Part shown: positions 10,543 through 22,900 of the stretch, piece after piece
How positions within the stretch are numbered: position 1 is the stretch's first letter
Layout of the letters: each line of letters opens with the position of its first letter
Assembly (NCBI GenBank): GCA_003993805.1
Contig: RSEF01000017.1
Span: forward strand, 6,939,018-7,003,017
Source: Himantopus leucocephalus
Taxonomy: Eukaryota > Chordata > Aves > Charadriiformes > Recurvirostridae
Direction of reading: 5' to 3'
Length of the DNA: 64,000 bases
Made by a program: the position numbers and the translations under genes
The notes under the pieces: model-generated
The model's database searches: none
Told to the model about the DNA's origin: nothing
Seen by the model: only the letters and a program-made list of their open reading frames with translations

Positions 10543-11284
10543 GTGTGTAAGAGAATATAATAATAGTAGTTCTTATGTCACAGAAGAGGAATTATATGGC
10601 ATTCCTATGATTTCCACTGTTATGAGTTGAGCAGATCAGAGTAAATATTCTGATATCTATGGTGGTTTGTACATTGGTTTGTGTATGTGTAGGTACAAGG
10701 CCTTTCAGAGAAGAAGGGTAACCTCTGCTAGAAAAGAAGATACGAACAAAGATAAAATGTGTCAGGGCATAGAATAGGGGCAGGAGAGGAAGACAATGTA
10801 AAGTAATGGAGGTCTTGAAAATATTAACCTTAGACATGAGCAACAGAATTGAGAGAACTCCAGGTATGCACAATACAATGTAAAGAATGGTTCATTATGT
10901 CATTAAACTGTCTTCTATTTCAGCACATCTGATAATCTTAATAAAATAAGCATTAATCTCTGAGGTCTCCTTTGGTACAAAATGCTCTGGAAAATATGTA
11001 CCTGAAGAACTTTTTCTGATTTGATAGTGCTACTTAGTTATACATGCTTGATTTTGCTGTAGCATGACACAAATAACTAACTTGGTGCATTAACTCAAAA
11101 GGAGTATGACTTAAAAGGAGTCAGTTACTGAAAACCCTAGAAGCTCTCAAGCTGAGGCAATAGCAGCTGACTCAGGAGATCATTCAGTTCTTCAGTTGAT
11201 GTACTCTACCCAACTCTGAGTACCCAGTTTGCTCCAGACAGGTTTTTAAGTCCATTCGTGCTTCATTGTGGGCCTCCTAACTAA

Positions 11285-11906
11285 TGTGAGACAAATGGCG
11301 TTCCTCAGGGGTCGGTATTGGGACCAGTGCTGATTAACATCTTTGTGGGCAACATGGACAGCGGGATTGAGTGTACCCAATCCCAAGCACGAATCAGGCT
11401 GGGTGGAGAATGGATTGAAAGCAGCCCTGAGGAGAAGGACTTGGGGATGTTGGTTGATGAGAAGCTCAGCATGAGCCAGCAATGTGTGCTCACAGCCCAG
11501 AAAGCCAACCACATCCTGGGCTGCATCAAAAGCAGCATGGGCAGCTGGTCAAGGGAGGGGATTCTGCCCCTCTACTCTGCACTGGTGAGATGCAACCTGC
11601 AGTACTGTGTCCAGCTCTTGGGCCCCCAGCAGCAGAAGGACATTGACCTATTGGAGCAGGTCCAAAGGAGGCCACGAAGATGCTCTGAGGGNNNNNNNNN
11701 NNNNNNNNNNNNNNNNNNNNNNNNNNNNNNNNNNNNNNNNNNNNNNNNNNNNNNNNNNNNNNNNNNNNNNNNNNNNNNNNNNNNNNNNNNNGGCTGGATG
11801 GGGCTTGGAGCAACCTGGGCTGATGGGAGGTGTCTCTGCCCATGGCAGGGGGGTTGGGACTGGATGGTCTTTAAGGTCATTTCCAACCCAAACCATTCTG
11901 TGATTC
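11285..11906 (+). mobile_element. CR1 LINE, 5'-truncated and internally deleted, with assembly gap
   Basis: The left part reads GVPQGSVLGPVLINIFVGNMD, a reverse transcriptase segment typical of avian CR1 ORF2. It then jumps to the C-terminal section (EEKDLGMLVDEKLSMSQQCV and onward to the QLLGPQQQKDIDLLEQVQRR region). The stretch that should carry the FADD catalytic motif is missing at about 11380-11400, so the copy cannot be active. The end (11880-11906) has the CR1 terminus ATTCTGTGATTC. Insertion orientation is the same as AK8. The 100-N gap replaces an unknown length of the 3' part. A 209-codon open frame over this block is the LINE remnant, not a host gene. Confidence 0.95.
11692..11791. 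other. Assembly gap, exactly 100 N
   Basis: One hundred N lie inside the CR1 copy. The round number is a convention for a gap of unknown size, probably because the repeat could not be bridged. Confidence 0.98.
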
Positions 11907-14900
11907 AAAGGAGTTGGTCTGAAGAACATTTTTTCCAGATGTCATGACTCACAGGATTAGGTGATCGGCAATGTAGTTGTCTTGTTATTAAAGGCTAGTG
12001 AGAAGTAGATTGGAAAACTATGTTGAAAGAATATCCTGAATACAAAGAAGCATCTGTGCTTCTGATTCCTGCCCTTTTAACAGATTCCTTTCTATAGATG
12101 CCAGTGTTCCATGAGAATAGAATGGAAGACAACTGGTTTTCTGTGACTCTCTCTAGCAAGTCCACTAGTTTGAGTATATCTTTTCTCACTTGTCACCTAT
12201 TTTCATAAAAACTGAAGCGATTTCATATCTGTGAGAATTCTACACTGCTGCTAAATTTCACTGGAATTGGTCAACAGATTCATAATTTGCTGAGGTGGTA
12301 GACGGTGTGATACATAGATTTTATTTTTTTCCTTAGAAAATTGGGCTGAAAATAGGGTAGTGTTTATTACATTGAATTAGTGAATGAAGTTTGGAGATGT
12401 GTCAACTAATATACTTAAAAATCTGAGAGGAATGAGTTCATTGAACTCACTGAACTGGCAAAAAGGTTTGCTTTTGGCTGGAATGATATAAGATGATTCT
12501 TATTGAGAATATGTACTTTGAAATCTTTGTTCTAATTATTAAAGATTGTTTTGCTAGGTTCATAAATTTCAACTCGGGGAGAATTTAAAGCAAAAATTCC
12601 CTTTGGTTTAATTACTGTAATTATTAACATATTTCAGACTATACAGATACACTTTCAAGGGTGTCCTTTTGGGCTTATTTGATTTAAAAAGATGGATGGT
12701 GTGGAAGATGAAAGTCAAAAATGTCAAGGCTAATCAGGTAGTAAAGAGTGCCCGAAAAGCAGAACGTGGTGGTGGTTTAGTACTGTGCCATTTGCCTTTG
12801 TTTTTGAGATGTTAGATCCTAGAAGAATGTTTTCACTAAATCATTTCTTTTGTTCTTTTATATGAGTTTGATCCTTCAAATGTAAGTGCTAAAACTAGGA
12901 GGGAACTCCTTGCTTCCTCTAAATCAATGCAAGCTTTACAATAACTTAAAAAGTAGCCAAATTGTCATCCCAAGAGCTGTGTTTTCCCTTACTCATTCAT
13001 GTCTGCTGGCTAAATCAACTGTTGTAACTGACCGCAGGTTCTGCTGAAGCAAGGGGTAAACTTGACTCCTCTAGCATACATGACATCCGTTAGCACTAAT
13101 AGGGTTTGAATGTCTATTTGGGAACAGAACAATAGCTGTTTATACTGTCTTTGATACAAACAGGGCATTAAAAAGTTGTAGTCCTGGCCAAAGCAATTTA
13201 ATAAATGAAAAGAGGAAAAGCAGGAACTAAGACTGTGTTTTTGAAAGTCTGGTGTGAAGATCATATAACGCAATTTAATGTTGTTAGAGGAACGTTTCAT
13301 GCGTATAAGGTTACTGTGGCTAAATTAACCCCAGTGCCAAAGGTCATTCATTTTGAGGTCAGTAGGCCAATGTTACTAGATCTGGGCAAACGCTGCAAAA
13401 AGGTCCACAAATGTTTGTTCACATATTTTTACTTTCTTATCTTTAGCCAAGCTTTCATCTCTTTTGTGTTGGCTTCCAGTGAACATTAGAGCACTTGAGT
13501 TTTCCTGGCACATTTCATGGAAGTTGTATTTAAAACACGTGATTATTCTCCGAAGCTCAATTTTTAAAGTTGGACATGCAGTCATTCACTAACGCACACC
13601 TGGCCACTTACTAATGAGCACGGCTCAGGTAGTGAATTTTAAATATTGACTCTTCAAAGAAAAATGTGATCATTCTGCATGTAAAAATATTCCAAAAAGA
13701 AGTCAAATATTTTTGAATACTCAATATGTTTGAAGAACCACGAGCTATCAATAAATATTCCATGAACAGAAAAAGAGGCTACATTTTTGGATAAATCATT
13801 GCAAATTATTCCCTCATCTCTAGTTATTATAATCTTAATAGGAAGCACCTTCAGGTTTTTCCTATAGTGAAGTCTAATGATGAGCTATTGCATGTTTCAC
13901 TTTTCCTGTTAACTGGATAAAATAAGAAGTTGAAACAACTGTGGTAATTGTGGGCTTATGGGATGGGTGTGCTCTTAATGCTATACTAAATTGCACTTAA
14001 GGTGTTTGCATACTATGTAATGACTTAAAACTACTCTACAGTTGCATCATATCCCTGTGCTTTTTAAGAAATATAATAGAAGAGAGGAAGATGAAAAGTG
14101 TCCTTATCTATGCATGTTCAGTGTTCTAATCTATTTCAGGACAAGCCACTACAAAGGGACAAGCAGGAACTGTTCCAGTCTTGTGTATACGTTAAAAACA
14201 AAACAAAACAAAAAAAACCCACAAAAACCCTAGCCTTTCACATATATTTATCTGAACAAGTGAAATCTAAACCCTCATGATTTTCAAAATACTAAACCCA
14301 CTTTCCTCAAACTTGACTGCTTTTCTCTGAGGTGCAAACTATAAAGCAAAGAAAGTCAGAAGTTTTTAGCTGTAACTGTTTTCAAGACAAATATATCCAA
14401 AACTTCCAAAGGAAATGTCTAGGGAAAGTGCTTCCCCCATCCCGGCAACAAAAAGTGTGGCAGTTTTATGAAAAGATTGCAAAAACATAACTCTGAGTAT
14501 ATCAGGCGTGTAAGATGAAATGTGATGCCCCTGAAATAACATGGAATGTTTAAAACTTATCAGGAATGAGTGCAGTTTTTCAGCAGTATGGAAATAGTGA
14601 TTAAACCAGTGCGTATAGAAAAGTGGTCTGAACATAAACTACCGTGGTTTTTTTGGAAGGTTTAACATTCAAGCAGCAGGTCTTCCCATTAGCTAAACTG
14701 GAGACTGGGACAGGCTCAGAGTGCCTTAGATAAGATACTGCAGTTATCAAGTGTATGTGTGTCATTGTCCATTATTGCAGATTTCTGGCAGGTGAAGTCC
14801 CATCTACCAGGCTCATGATATATTCATGTGTTTATGAGAGAAATTATAAATATGCTATCAGGTATGAATAAAATTTAATGATTTCTAGTTGAATAATTAG

Positions 14901-16866
14901 GCATTGTACAAGCAACCTATTGAAAATGATTTTGTAGGCCACTGCTCAGTGGGAGGAAAACCGACCAGGAAATGAGACTGGAATTGAGCCACAGAGAGCA
15001 GAAGGAACTAACACACTGAAATACCCTCATGTCTGTCCTTGATTATTTTTGTGCAATAAACCCTGCTCAAAAGAGAGGACTTAAGAGTACCACTGCACTG
15101 AAAGAAGTTAGTATAATTTTGGTTTAAATTGGTTTGGCAAGGCTTAGCAGAGTGGACCCCCGGCAGTTGCTAGCCTGTCTTGACATGACACATCAAAGGA
15201 GTAAGCAAGATGCTAGCTGTTTCTGATAGCAGCGTGATGCACCTTTGGAAGGTGACAGACTCAAAGCCACAGACCCGGCTCCAGCAGCGAGAGGCTGCAG
15301 GAGGCTTTGACGCACCACCCTGTGGGACCTGCTAACTTTCAAGAAACACAGCAATTTCTTTCCCTTTTTCTCTTTTACCTGCTTGAATGTTGCCTTATGA
15401 ATGGCTGATATTCGGAAAGGCACTGAGGGGGGACAGTAGAGATAAACAAAATAAGCAAACCCACTGCCTGACTGGGCTGCCTTGTCCATTCCACAGCCAG
15501 CTGAGGACTGGTCTCTTTTGTGTATTCTGGAGTGCTCGCTCCGTGCTACTTTAAAGTGACTTTTGTGGTAGCGTTTCCACCACTCCTGGTGAAATTGTTG
15601 CATGATCTAATGAAGAAGATTGTTATGAAATCTTTCCGCATAGTTAATCACATTTTCATCATGTCTATCTATATTCTGTAGTATAACGTAAGCCTCCAGA
15701 AATATTCTTTTTTTATGATTATGCCCTTCAGATTGTTTAGAAAAAGAGATGGGAACCCGCAATATATAGAACGGCGTGGAACAAAGAGACAAGCTCATAT
15801 TAAGTGAAAGATCATTTTTTTGACTTGGGAGGTAGAGGATCTGACTGCAGATTTTTTTTCTGAGGAGTCATTTTACCAGTAATGACAATATAAATGAGAC
15901 TGAGACAAGGCATTTAGTCAGATGATTAACAGCTGCTCTGGCTGGCATGGCCAAAGGTTCAGACTTTATCAAGTTTAACTGCCTAATGTAGAGTTTGTTC
16001 AACCAAGTTCAGCATAGCACGAAGACCTATGTTACCAACATAGTGAAGAAAATTCTTACAAGAAGGAAAGAAAGGTCTTGTTAATTTCTTGTCAGGAAAT
16101 CTAATATAATAAAGGAAGAAATATTATAGGGAGGGGAAAAAACCACTGAATCTGTAGAGGAACTTTGTTCTTATGTCAGATAACAAATACTGTCTTACAA
16201 AACATCTCTAGATATGGGCAAAGTAATAGTCGCAGAAAGTAACAGCACTTCTGAAAATCTTTGCACATGGAGTTTCAATCCCATTTCATGGTTCTGTGTT
16301 TAAAAATAAACTAACATTAAAATTAACTTTAACAGTAAAATGTTCTTAAAATAAATTTTCTGGGTGATGAAAGAGTGAGAGTTAATACTATAAAACAAAT
16401 CTGAAAATCAGACTCTTTCTGTTATTTTCTTGGTATTTGAGATTCAGCTTGTCTCACAGGATAGCTGTTAAGATCACTAATGGTGAGTCCACTAACATAT
16501 GAAGCAGTAGTGGGTCAGATACTTGTGGTAAAAAGGACTACTTTTGGATGTGATGTTCTTACGGATCCCTTTGCAGGTTTGATGCCCACCATGTGTGTTA
16601 GCGTGCAACACTTGGCACTGCTTTCGTGTCGGTGTGCAAAAAGCATGGATGTAGGCTTTGTGTTCAGCTTACCTTTAGCACTGATTTTTGTGCCCTTATT
16701 AACTCTCTGATATATTATGTTAATGACTTGGGACTTGCACAGATTGATTTATTTTTTTATTTTTAAGAAGACATCTCAGTTCACCTTTAACCGGAATATG
16801 CCTGCATGGTAAAATTCCTTTTGAACTCAATTGTGAATATTCAGCCTTTTTTTGTTCTTTCTTTAG

Positions 16867-16935
16867 AAAATTCCCAACGCGCTTTGGGCCAATCTGATCC
16901 AGGAACGTCTGTCAAACGTGGACTGCATCAAACAA
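16867..16935 (+). CDS. AK8: AK8 exon 5 (residues 110-132)
   Basis: After TTTCTTTAG, the 69-base exon (phase 0 in and out, CAA|GTAAGA) encodes KIPNALWANLIQERLSNVD and CIKQ. Human has VPSALLVQLIQERLAEEDCIKQ. This is the NMP-binding side of domain 1, where the invariant LIQERL helix precedes the 'GWIL(D/E)G' strand of exon 6. A longer open frame at 16806-16991 covers the exon in another reading frame. Confidence 0.96.
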
Positions 16936-19900
16936 GTAAGAATTGCTCCTCAGAGGGCCGGTGGATAAGCACTTACACAACTCGTGCATAGTAGTTAGCA
17001 TTCTGAGTCCTGAGCAGAGGAGGGAATGGGGGCAAATCATTGGGGGCTCTGGAGCGGATTGCTTTCTTGAACATCAGCAGAGGGAGTTTGGAGCTTTATT
17101 AACAGGATAAAGGGGAGGATGAGAGTATGCATATGCTAATCTTCTAGCACAGAGATGATCAAAGGCTGAACAAGCATAGCTTTGTTGATTGCCTGGGGCA
17201 ACTGGCAGAGTTATAGTGGACAAAACAGATAAACAGAAAATATATAAAAATCAATATGTTGAGTTAAGATTTTAACTCTTACTGAAGAAAGGGGGAAGAA
17301 AGAGTCTAACGTTACTCATATCAATTTTCTTTATTTCTCATTGTGTCTTTTTCCTTCCTGCGTTAGGAAAAACTGCATTTGAATATATTCTCTTCTAGGT
17401 AATAATTGATATGTTCAGTGTTAGTTTACACAAATGGGCAACTGAATAGGTTTAGCTGTATTCACAGATGTGTAGCTTTCCCTCCCCTTCTCCCCNCCCC
17501 CCCCCCCCCCCGTATGCTTAGCCTTAATGTAAGTAGAGACTTTTAATATAGAACCAAAAGGGAACTTAAGTAGATTAATACAGGTTAAAATGAATGTCTG
17601 GACTCAAGGAAAGCAAAATCTCTTTTATGTGTTTCCTTTAAAATCTCAGATGTTGTTATGGTTTATTGAGTCCATAGTCAGCCCATAATAAGGGATTATT
17701 TGTAATAGACATACAAATCTAATGGATAAAACTCTTGTTTCTAAGCAGTGCCACAATATGGACTGCACGCTATTTGATGCACTTCTTGAGAGGAAAAAGT
17801 CCATAGTCCAAAGTAGGTGTTTGCATTCATAAAGGACTAAACTTTTTTCAGATAAACAGTACCTGTTTTGAGAACAGTCACTCTGTCACACCCACACCTT
17901 TGTAACCCGCAACTTTGTCACTTTGTAACCCCCTTGTAACGAGGGGTGGGGGTGGTGGTAACTAGTACTTCCTGACCTCATAGAGATATTGCAAGGCTCA
18001 TAGTTTTATGTAAATCTGTTGCTTCTCAACATCATCATCTACTTTGTTGGTTGAATAAAGCAGGGCTGGTAATTAACATTTCATTGAAGTGTGAAAATTG
18101 CTTCCTAAAGCTTCTTAGCATTAGGCACTGAAAAAAAACCTGGAAATGCTGAAAACCTTGTCCTGTACTTCTTTCTCTGTCTCTCTGATTTTTGGTGTAG
18201 CCTGCAATGATCTGCAGACTGGGTTCTTCCATCCATGTAAAACAAAATAATCTTGGGGGCTGGGACATTGCATTGTAGTCTTTAAGATGGTAATTCTGTA
18301 GCACAGAGGTGCAGAGAAACATCATCAAAACTAGAAGAATTTTTAAAAACTTTTCTGCCTCAATTGAAGGTTTCTACTTTTGGAACTCAGATAATGTAAA
18401 TGATTGTCAAAGAAGTCTTCATGTGCATCAGTGCAAATCAAGTATCTTAGCTTAAGCCGCTGATGGAAGTGGCTTTCAATGGACCTGCCTTCTGTGAACT
18501 AGATCAGACGGTCAATTACAGCGTACAAACTGTGGAAAGGATAACTTGATCAGGAGGGTAATGAATAGCTGGAGTTGTAATCTCTTAAATTGCTGTTGCC
18601 TGACAGGTTTGCTAGAGGACATCTGTCTGAGTCATATTTCTGTTGCAAGCATTTAGCTGTAGTAAAATAGGTACCATGCTGCTCTCTTTAAGCAATAGCT
18701 TAGAACTAGCAATAGCTAAACTTTGACCTATCCCATTATCTCATCCAGTGGTTGCAAGAGAATTTAATTTAGAATACTACCTACTGGTGTTTAATGTTAC
18801 CAAGAAAAGTCATTAAGCTAAAATAAACCTTTCCTCGCCCAGCTAATCTTGTTCTTCTCCCACATCATAGAAAAGTGCACGGCATTGCCCTTATTTGCAT
18901 GACAGAGCCCTTATGTGTCTACGGGAAGTATCTGGCTGTAAAAGTCTTTCCTTTTACATCAGTAGAGAAAGGCTTGAAGGAGTAAAAATAAGTTAAGGTG
19001 GGTGATTTTTGAACATGTCATTGCATTTTTAGCTAAATCCAGATTTAACAAGAAACTTACTGTAACAAAAATCTGGAGTGCATTATTGGCTGCCATAGAT
19101 ATTTACAAATGACAGTATAGGACGACTCCTCCTTCAAAGAAATGTAAGCAGTTGTTTTTACGAAGGGACATTCATGAAACAGAAACCTAGCTCATCTCTA
19201 AATTAGCCTAGATTTATACCAGGTATGAATCCCATTGACAGTCATGGGGTTGAATTCTTGCAACTTTGGAGTGACATAGTGGTGGGTTGAACCCTGTGCT
19301 CTTAAACTACACCAGTATTTGCTTTCATGGGGAATTATCAAGATGTTAGCATTTAAAATGTACTGGCAACTTTAAACTGCTAAGTGTGGATTTTTCTGAT
19401 AACCACTCCTGCCTTCTTTCCACTTACTGTGAACTAATAAAATCTACTTTGCCATGCAGAAAAGACACAGATTTTAGACAAATGCCCACAAGCTCTTATT
19501 TTCTTCCTAAACCTTGTTGTTTCTCTTTGAATTCCCTTCCTACAGTGGTATGATTGAGGCCTGGGAAGACTGTGAAAGAATTTTCTAATTCATTACGTAT
19601 AAGGACATGACCCCCTCCCTTTCTTTTCCAAATGGACCAGGATTTTTTTGTGTTTTAGGGTCCTGTGTTTCTTGCTCCATGCTTCATCATCTGGGAGATC
19701 GAAACAATGATTTTTGGATCCTTAGAAAGAAAGGAGCAAAGAGATTGGCAGAAAATCTAAGGCTTATTAAAATCTAAGGCTGTACAAAATACTGTACAAC
19801 TTACTCCATAATTGATCTGTTAATTTTGAATTTGCAAAGTAGAATCAGACTTCTGCATTGCTAGTCACTGTGCTTGAATCATATAGGTCTGTCTGGTTTC

Positions 19901-22900
19901 TCTTGAAGGTCTTTTTAGCTGAGCTATTTTATTTATTTATTATTTAGCACTCCAGATCAAATATCTGGTAGTATTTAATGTATTTTGTTTGTCTGTACTA
20001 AATCCACACAGGACTTAGGCCTTTCAATTTGCAGGAGAACTTTTTTAAAAACACACACATGTGGTGTACCATCTTGTGCGTTTTTGTGGCATATCAAATT
20101 AAGGAGCGTAGCTGAGGAACACTTGAGAAACCAATATTGTCGGCTCTGGATATACTAGCAAATGAGCAGCAAAAAACGACTATGGATGTCAACATTTTTT
20201 ATGCAAGCAGTGCAATGAGATATCATGGATATACAGCGAGTCAGGTGATTGTATGATTTACTACCTTGTACTCGTGGCAAGACGTGAACATCTATCCTAA
20301 GTGAAACTTTTCCTCTAGTCAGTATGTTTAAAGTATTTTTAAACCTGTAGAAAGGAAAGTAAGTTAAAAAGATGATAAACCCAAGAAAGAAACTGCTCTT
20401 CTGTCTGCTAACTGCTGGGCTTTAGGCTGGTTTCAGCCCCCAAACACAGTCCCCCACAGCTTAACACTGCCAGCTTCTCTGGTTGTGCTACTACTCGTTA
20501 GCAGGTAGGATACGTGCCAGGGTACCCCTGGTATTTTCAGTAGTTTTGGTTAAATATTTTCTCACATGATCTCTCAAAGGTAGTAGTTGCTGGGGCAATT
20601 TGTCCTCTAACGCTAACTGGAAGAGAGCTGTCGGATGGCAGTAGTTGCTGTAAACTAGCAAGTAAGTGAATAACTCTTCAGTTTAGGGCTTTTATAAGAG
20701 TAGCTCTAAAACCTCCCCAACATGCTTATTTTTTCAGCTAAGTCTCTTTGCCTGGCTAAAAGAAGGTATGATTTCAACAGCTAATTTTTCCAGTGTGGTG
20801 ATATTGTTAAAGTGAGTTTTACTAAACATCAGTGTGTAAGCAAAATCCGTTGCTCTCCAAAGGCTGCGTCCACCCTGTGCTTCTTTTTACCCTGTGCTTT
20901 CTCTAATTGTTGGCATGGTTCTAGTTCTCCTTTTAATAGTGAGGGAAGAATCTTTCCATGACTGTAATTTTAAGTATTAGGTCATGTAAACTCTGAGTAA
21001 GGTAACAAGATGGTTAAAATTCCAACAACTGCATGGTGTCCTGCCTACATTTTACGTTCCTGTTGTTATCACCAGCAACACTGAATCAGTGTTGGATGTA
21101 TTACAGAATGGGGGGGAAAAAAACCCTTTATAAAGCTTCCCTGACATTCAGCAAGAGTGGAGCGGATGTTATTGGTCTAGTTATGATTTCAGCTATTTTT
21201 TGGAAAAACACGTAATTGACTTTTCAAAGTTGTTGTGGTTATTAAAAATCTTTTAATTAATACTAATTCATGGTCACTAAAACTTCCTCACATTGTGTAT
21301 GTCTTTTTCCATTTGAAAGGGGTTGTATGCATTTTAATTGCAATATTTTCCTTATGTGATTCGAAATAGAATTAATAGTGTGGATTTTTGACTTCATTGA
21401 ATAGATTTATGCCATTTCTCTCATAGCATGAGTCAGCATTTTTTTCTGAGAATGTTAATAGACTAGGAGCAGTATGTTGGACCATAGTACCACCAGCTGT
21501 TTGTTTTATTTCTCCTTGTGGTGTCATTGGCTTGGCATTAATTGTACAGCTTTCATCCCACTGACAGTAGGAATACAGAAATTTTTGTGCCATTGTTTTG
21601 ACACTCACGGGTTTATAGATGTCACAGGCATTCTCTAAGGAGAACATTTTTATTGATCAACAGCTCTGCTGAGACTCTGTGTTGTGTGTTCTTCTAATAC
21701 AAATGTAGTTAGGACTGCGAGGGATCAGACGGGTAGGTCTTCCAGCATAGGCAGAAAACTTATTGCAAGCATTATGTTAGAACCTGAGTCTTGTGAAGCT
21801 GATATGAAGACTTTTCATCTTACAGGGTTACTACATGTTGGCTATGTCACCTCTGACTGCTGGTGTTGTGGAGGGAATTTGTAGAACTGGGGAAGGCTAG
21901 TGAAGAGATTGCTACGTGATGAAATTGTGAGAGAGTGAGCTGAGCAGCCTTACTCATGTCTTAGGTCCACTTAGAAACTAAGCTTGGGCCAGTGATTCAC
22001 ATGAGTAGTGGCAGAATTACTTTTGATTGATATTAAACAGTTTAGAAGGGTAGTGGCTATCCTTGAAGGGGAAGGAAAAGTGAACAACGTCTATTGGTTC
22101 TTTCTGGTTTTACCTTGGCAGATAAAGATCATCATGTTGTCTCTGTGAAATTCCATGCAAGGATAGTGACGTTACATAGATGTATCTGGGGAGAGAATCT
22201 ACCTATTCACCACCTTTTTTTTGTTTTCCAAAATAATGGGGCTTTTTTTTTTATATATAGCTTTGCAGCTTACACAACCTACAAAAATAATGTGGGGAAT
22301 AAAAGATTTTTTTCTAATGGGAAATTTGGTTGAGTTGGAACAGCATCATCCATGCTGCTAATGTTGATGGACTGCAGGAGTTGGGTTGACAATATTTCTA
22401 CTGCACTCCTCAGTCTGCTGTTTTCTGAAAATGACAGAAATTTTAGATGCATCCTGGCAAAGCTATTACTGAAATTCCTTTTTTTGCATTACTGTCTGTC
22501 CCCTTTCTTCAGATGGGAGTGAAAAGCATGTAATACATTTTCAAAAATACCGAATGGTGATGTGGAAAATCTGTTGCGATGAGCCATTTTCTTAAAGGCA
22601 GCAGTATTCATGACCTTTGATCTCTATGCTTGTGGCTGAGACTTCTTTCAGATGTGCCACGGAATTCAGCATAATTTCTTTGTACTATCCCTTTTCATTA
22701 TTCCATGTCAATTTTGGATTCTGTAATTTAAAAAAAAAAAAAATCAGACTGTGCAGGTCAAATAACAAGAGAGAACCGGATACCTAAGTCATTATTATGG
22801 GGGTGGAAAGTGTGAAAATATGTAGGCTTGGTATTGTAGCTGAGAATAGTACCAGCAGAGGAATGAGATTTACATTTGGGAATGACCTTGAGCATTTCCT

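Larger units (their letters stand above)
10543..16866 (+). other. AK8: AK8 intron 4
   Basis: A 6.3-kb intron containing a truncated CR1 element (11285-11906) interrupted by a 100-N gap. The remainder is AT-rich unique sequence with no recognised exon. The open frame 15193-15603 (-, 136 codons) has no recognisable domain, a skewed Ser/Lys/His-rich composition and no conserved partner that I know, so I treat it as chance. Confidence 0.8.

Noticed and set aside
11318..11947. 209-codon open frame taken as a host gene
   Set aside because: It is a CR1 reverse transcriptase remnant and it runs through 100 N.
15193..15603. 136-codon open frame on the - strand in intron 4
   Set aside because: No recognisable family, no signal or domain, and no supporting sequence features; expected by chance in 64 kb.
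21820..21860. 'TTACAGGGTTACTAC' as the acceptor of AK8 exon 6
   Set aside because: The following residues do not match AK8; the real exon 6 with full-length match is at 25451.
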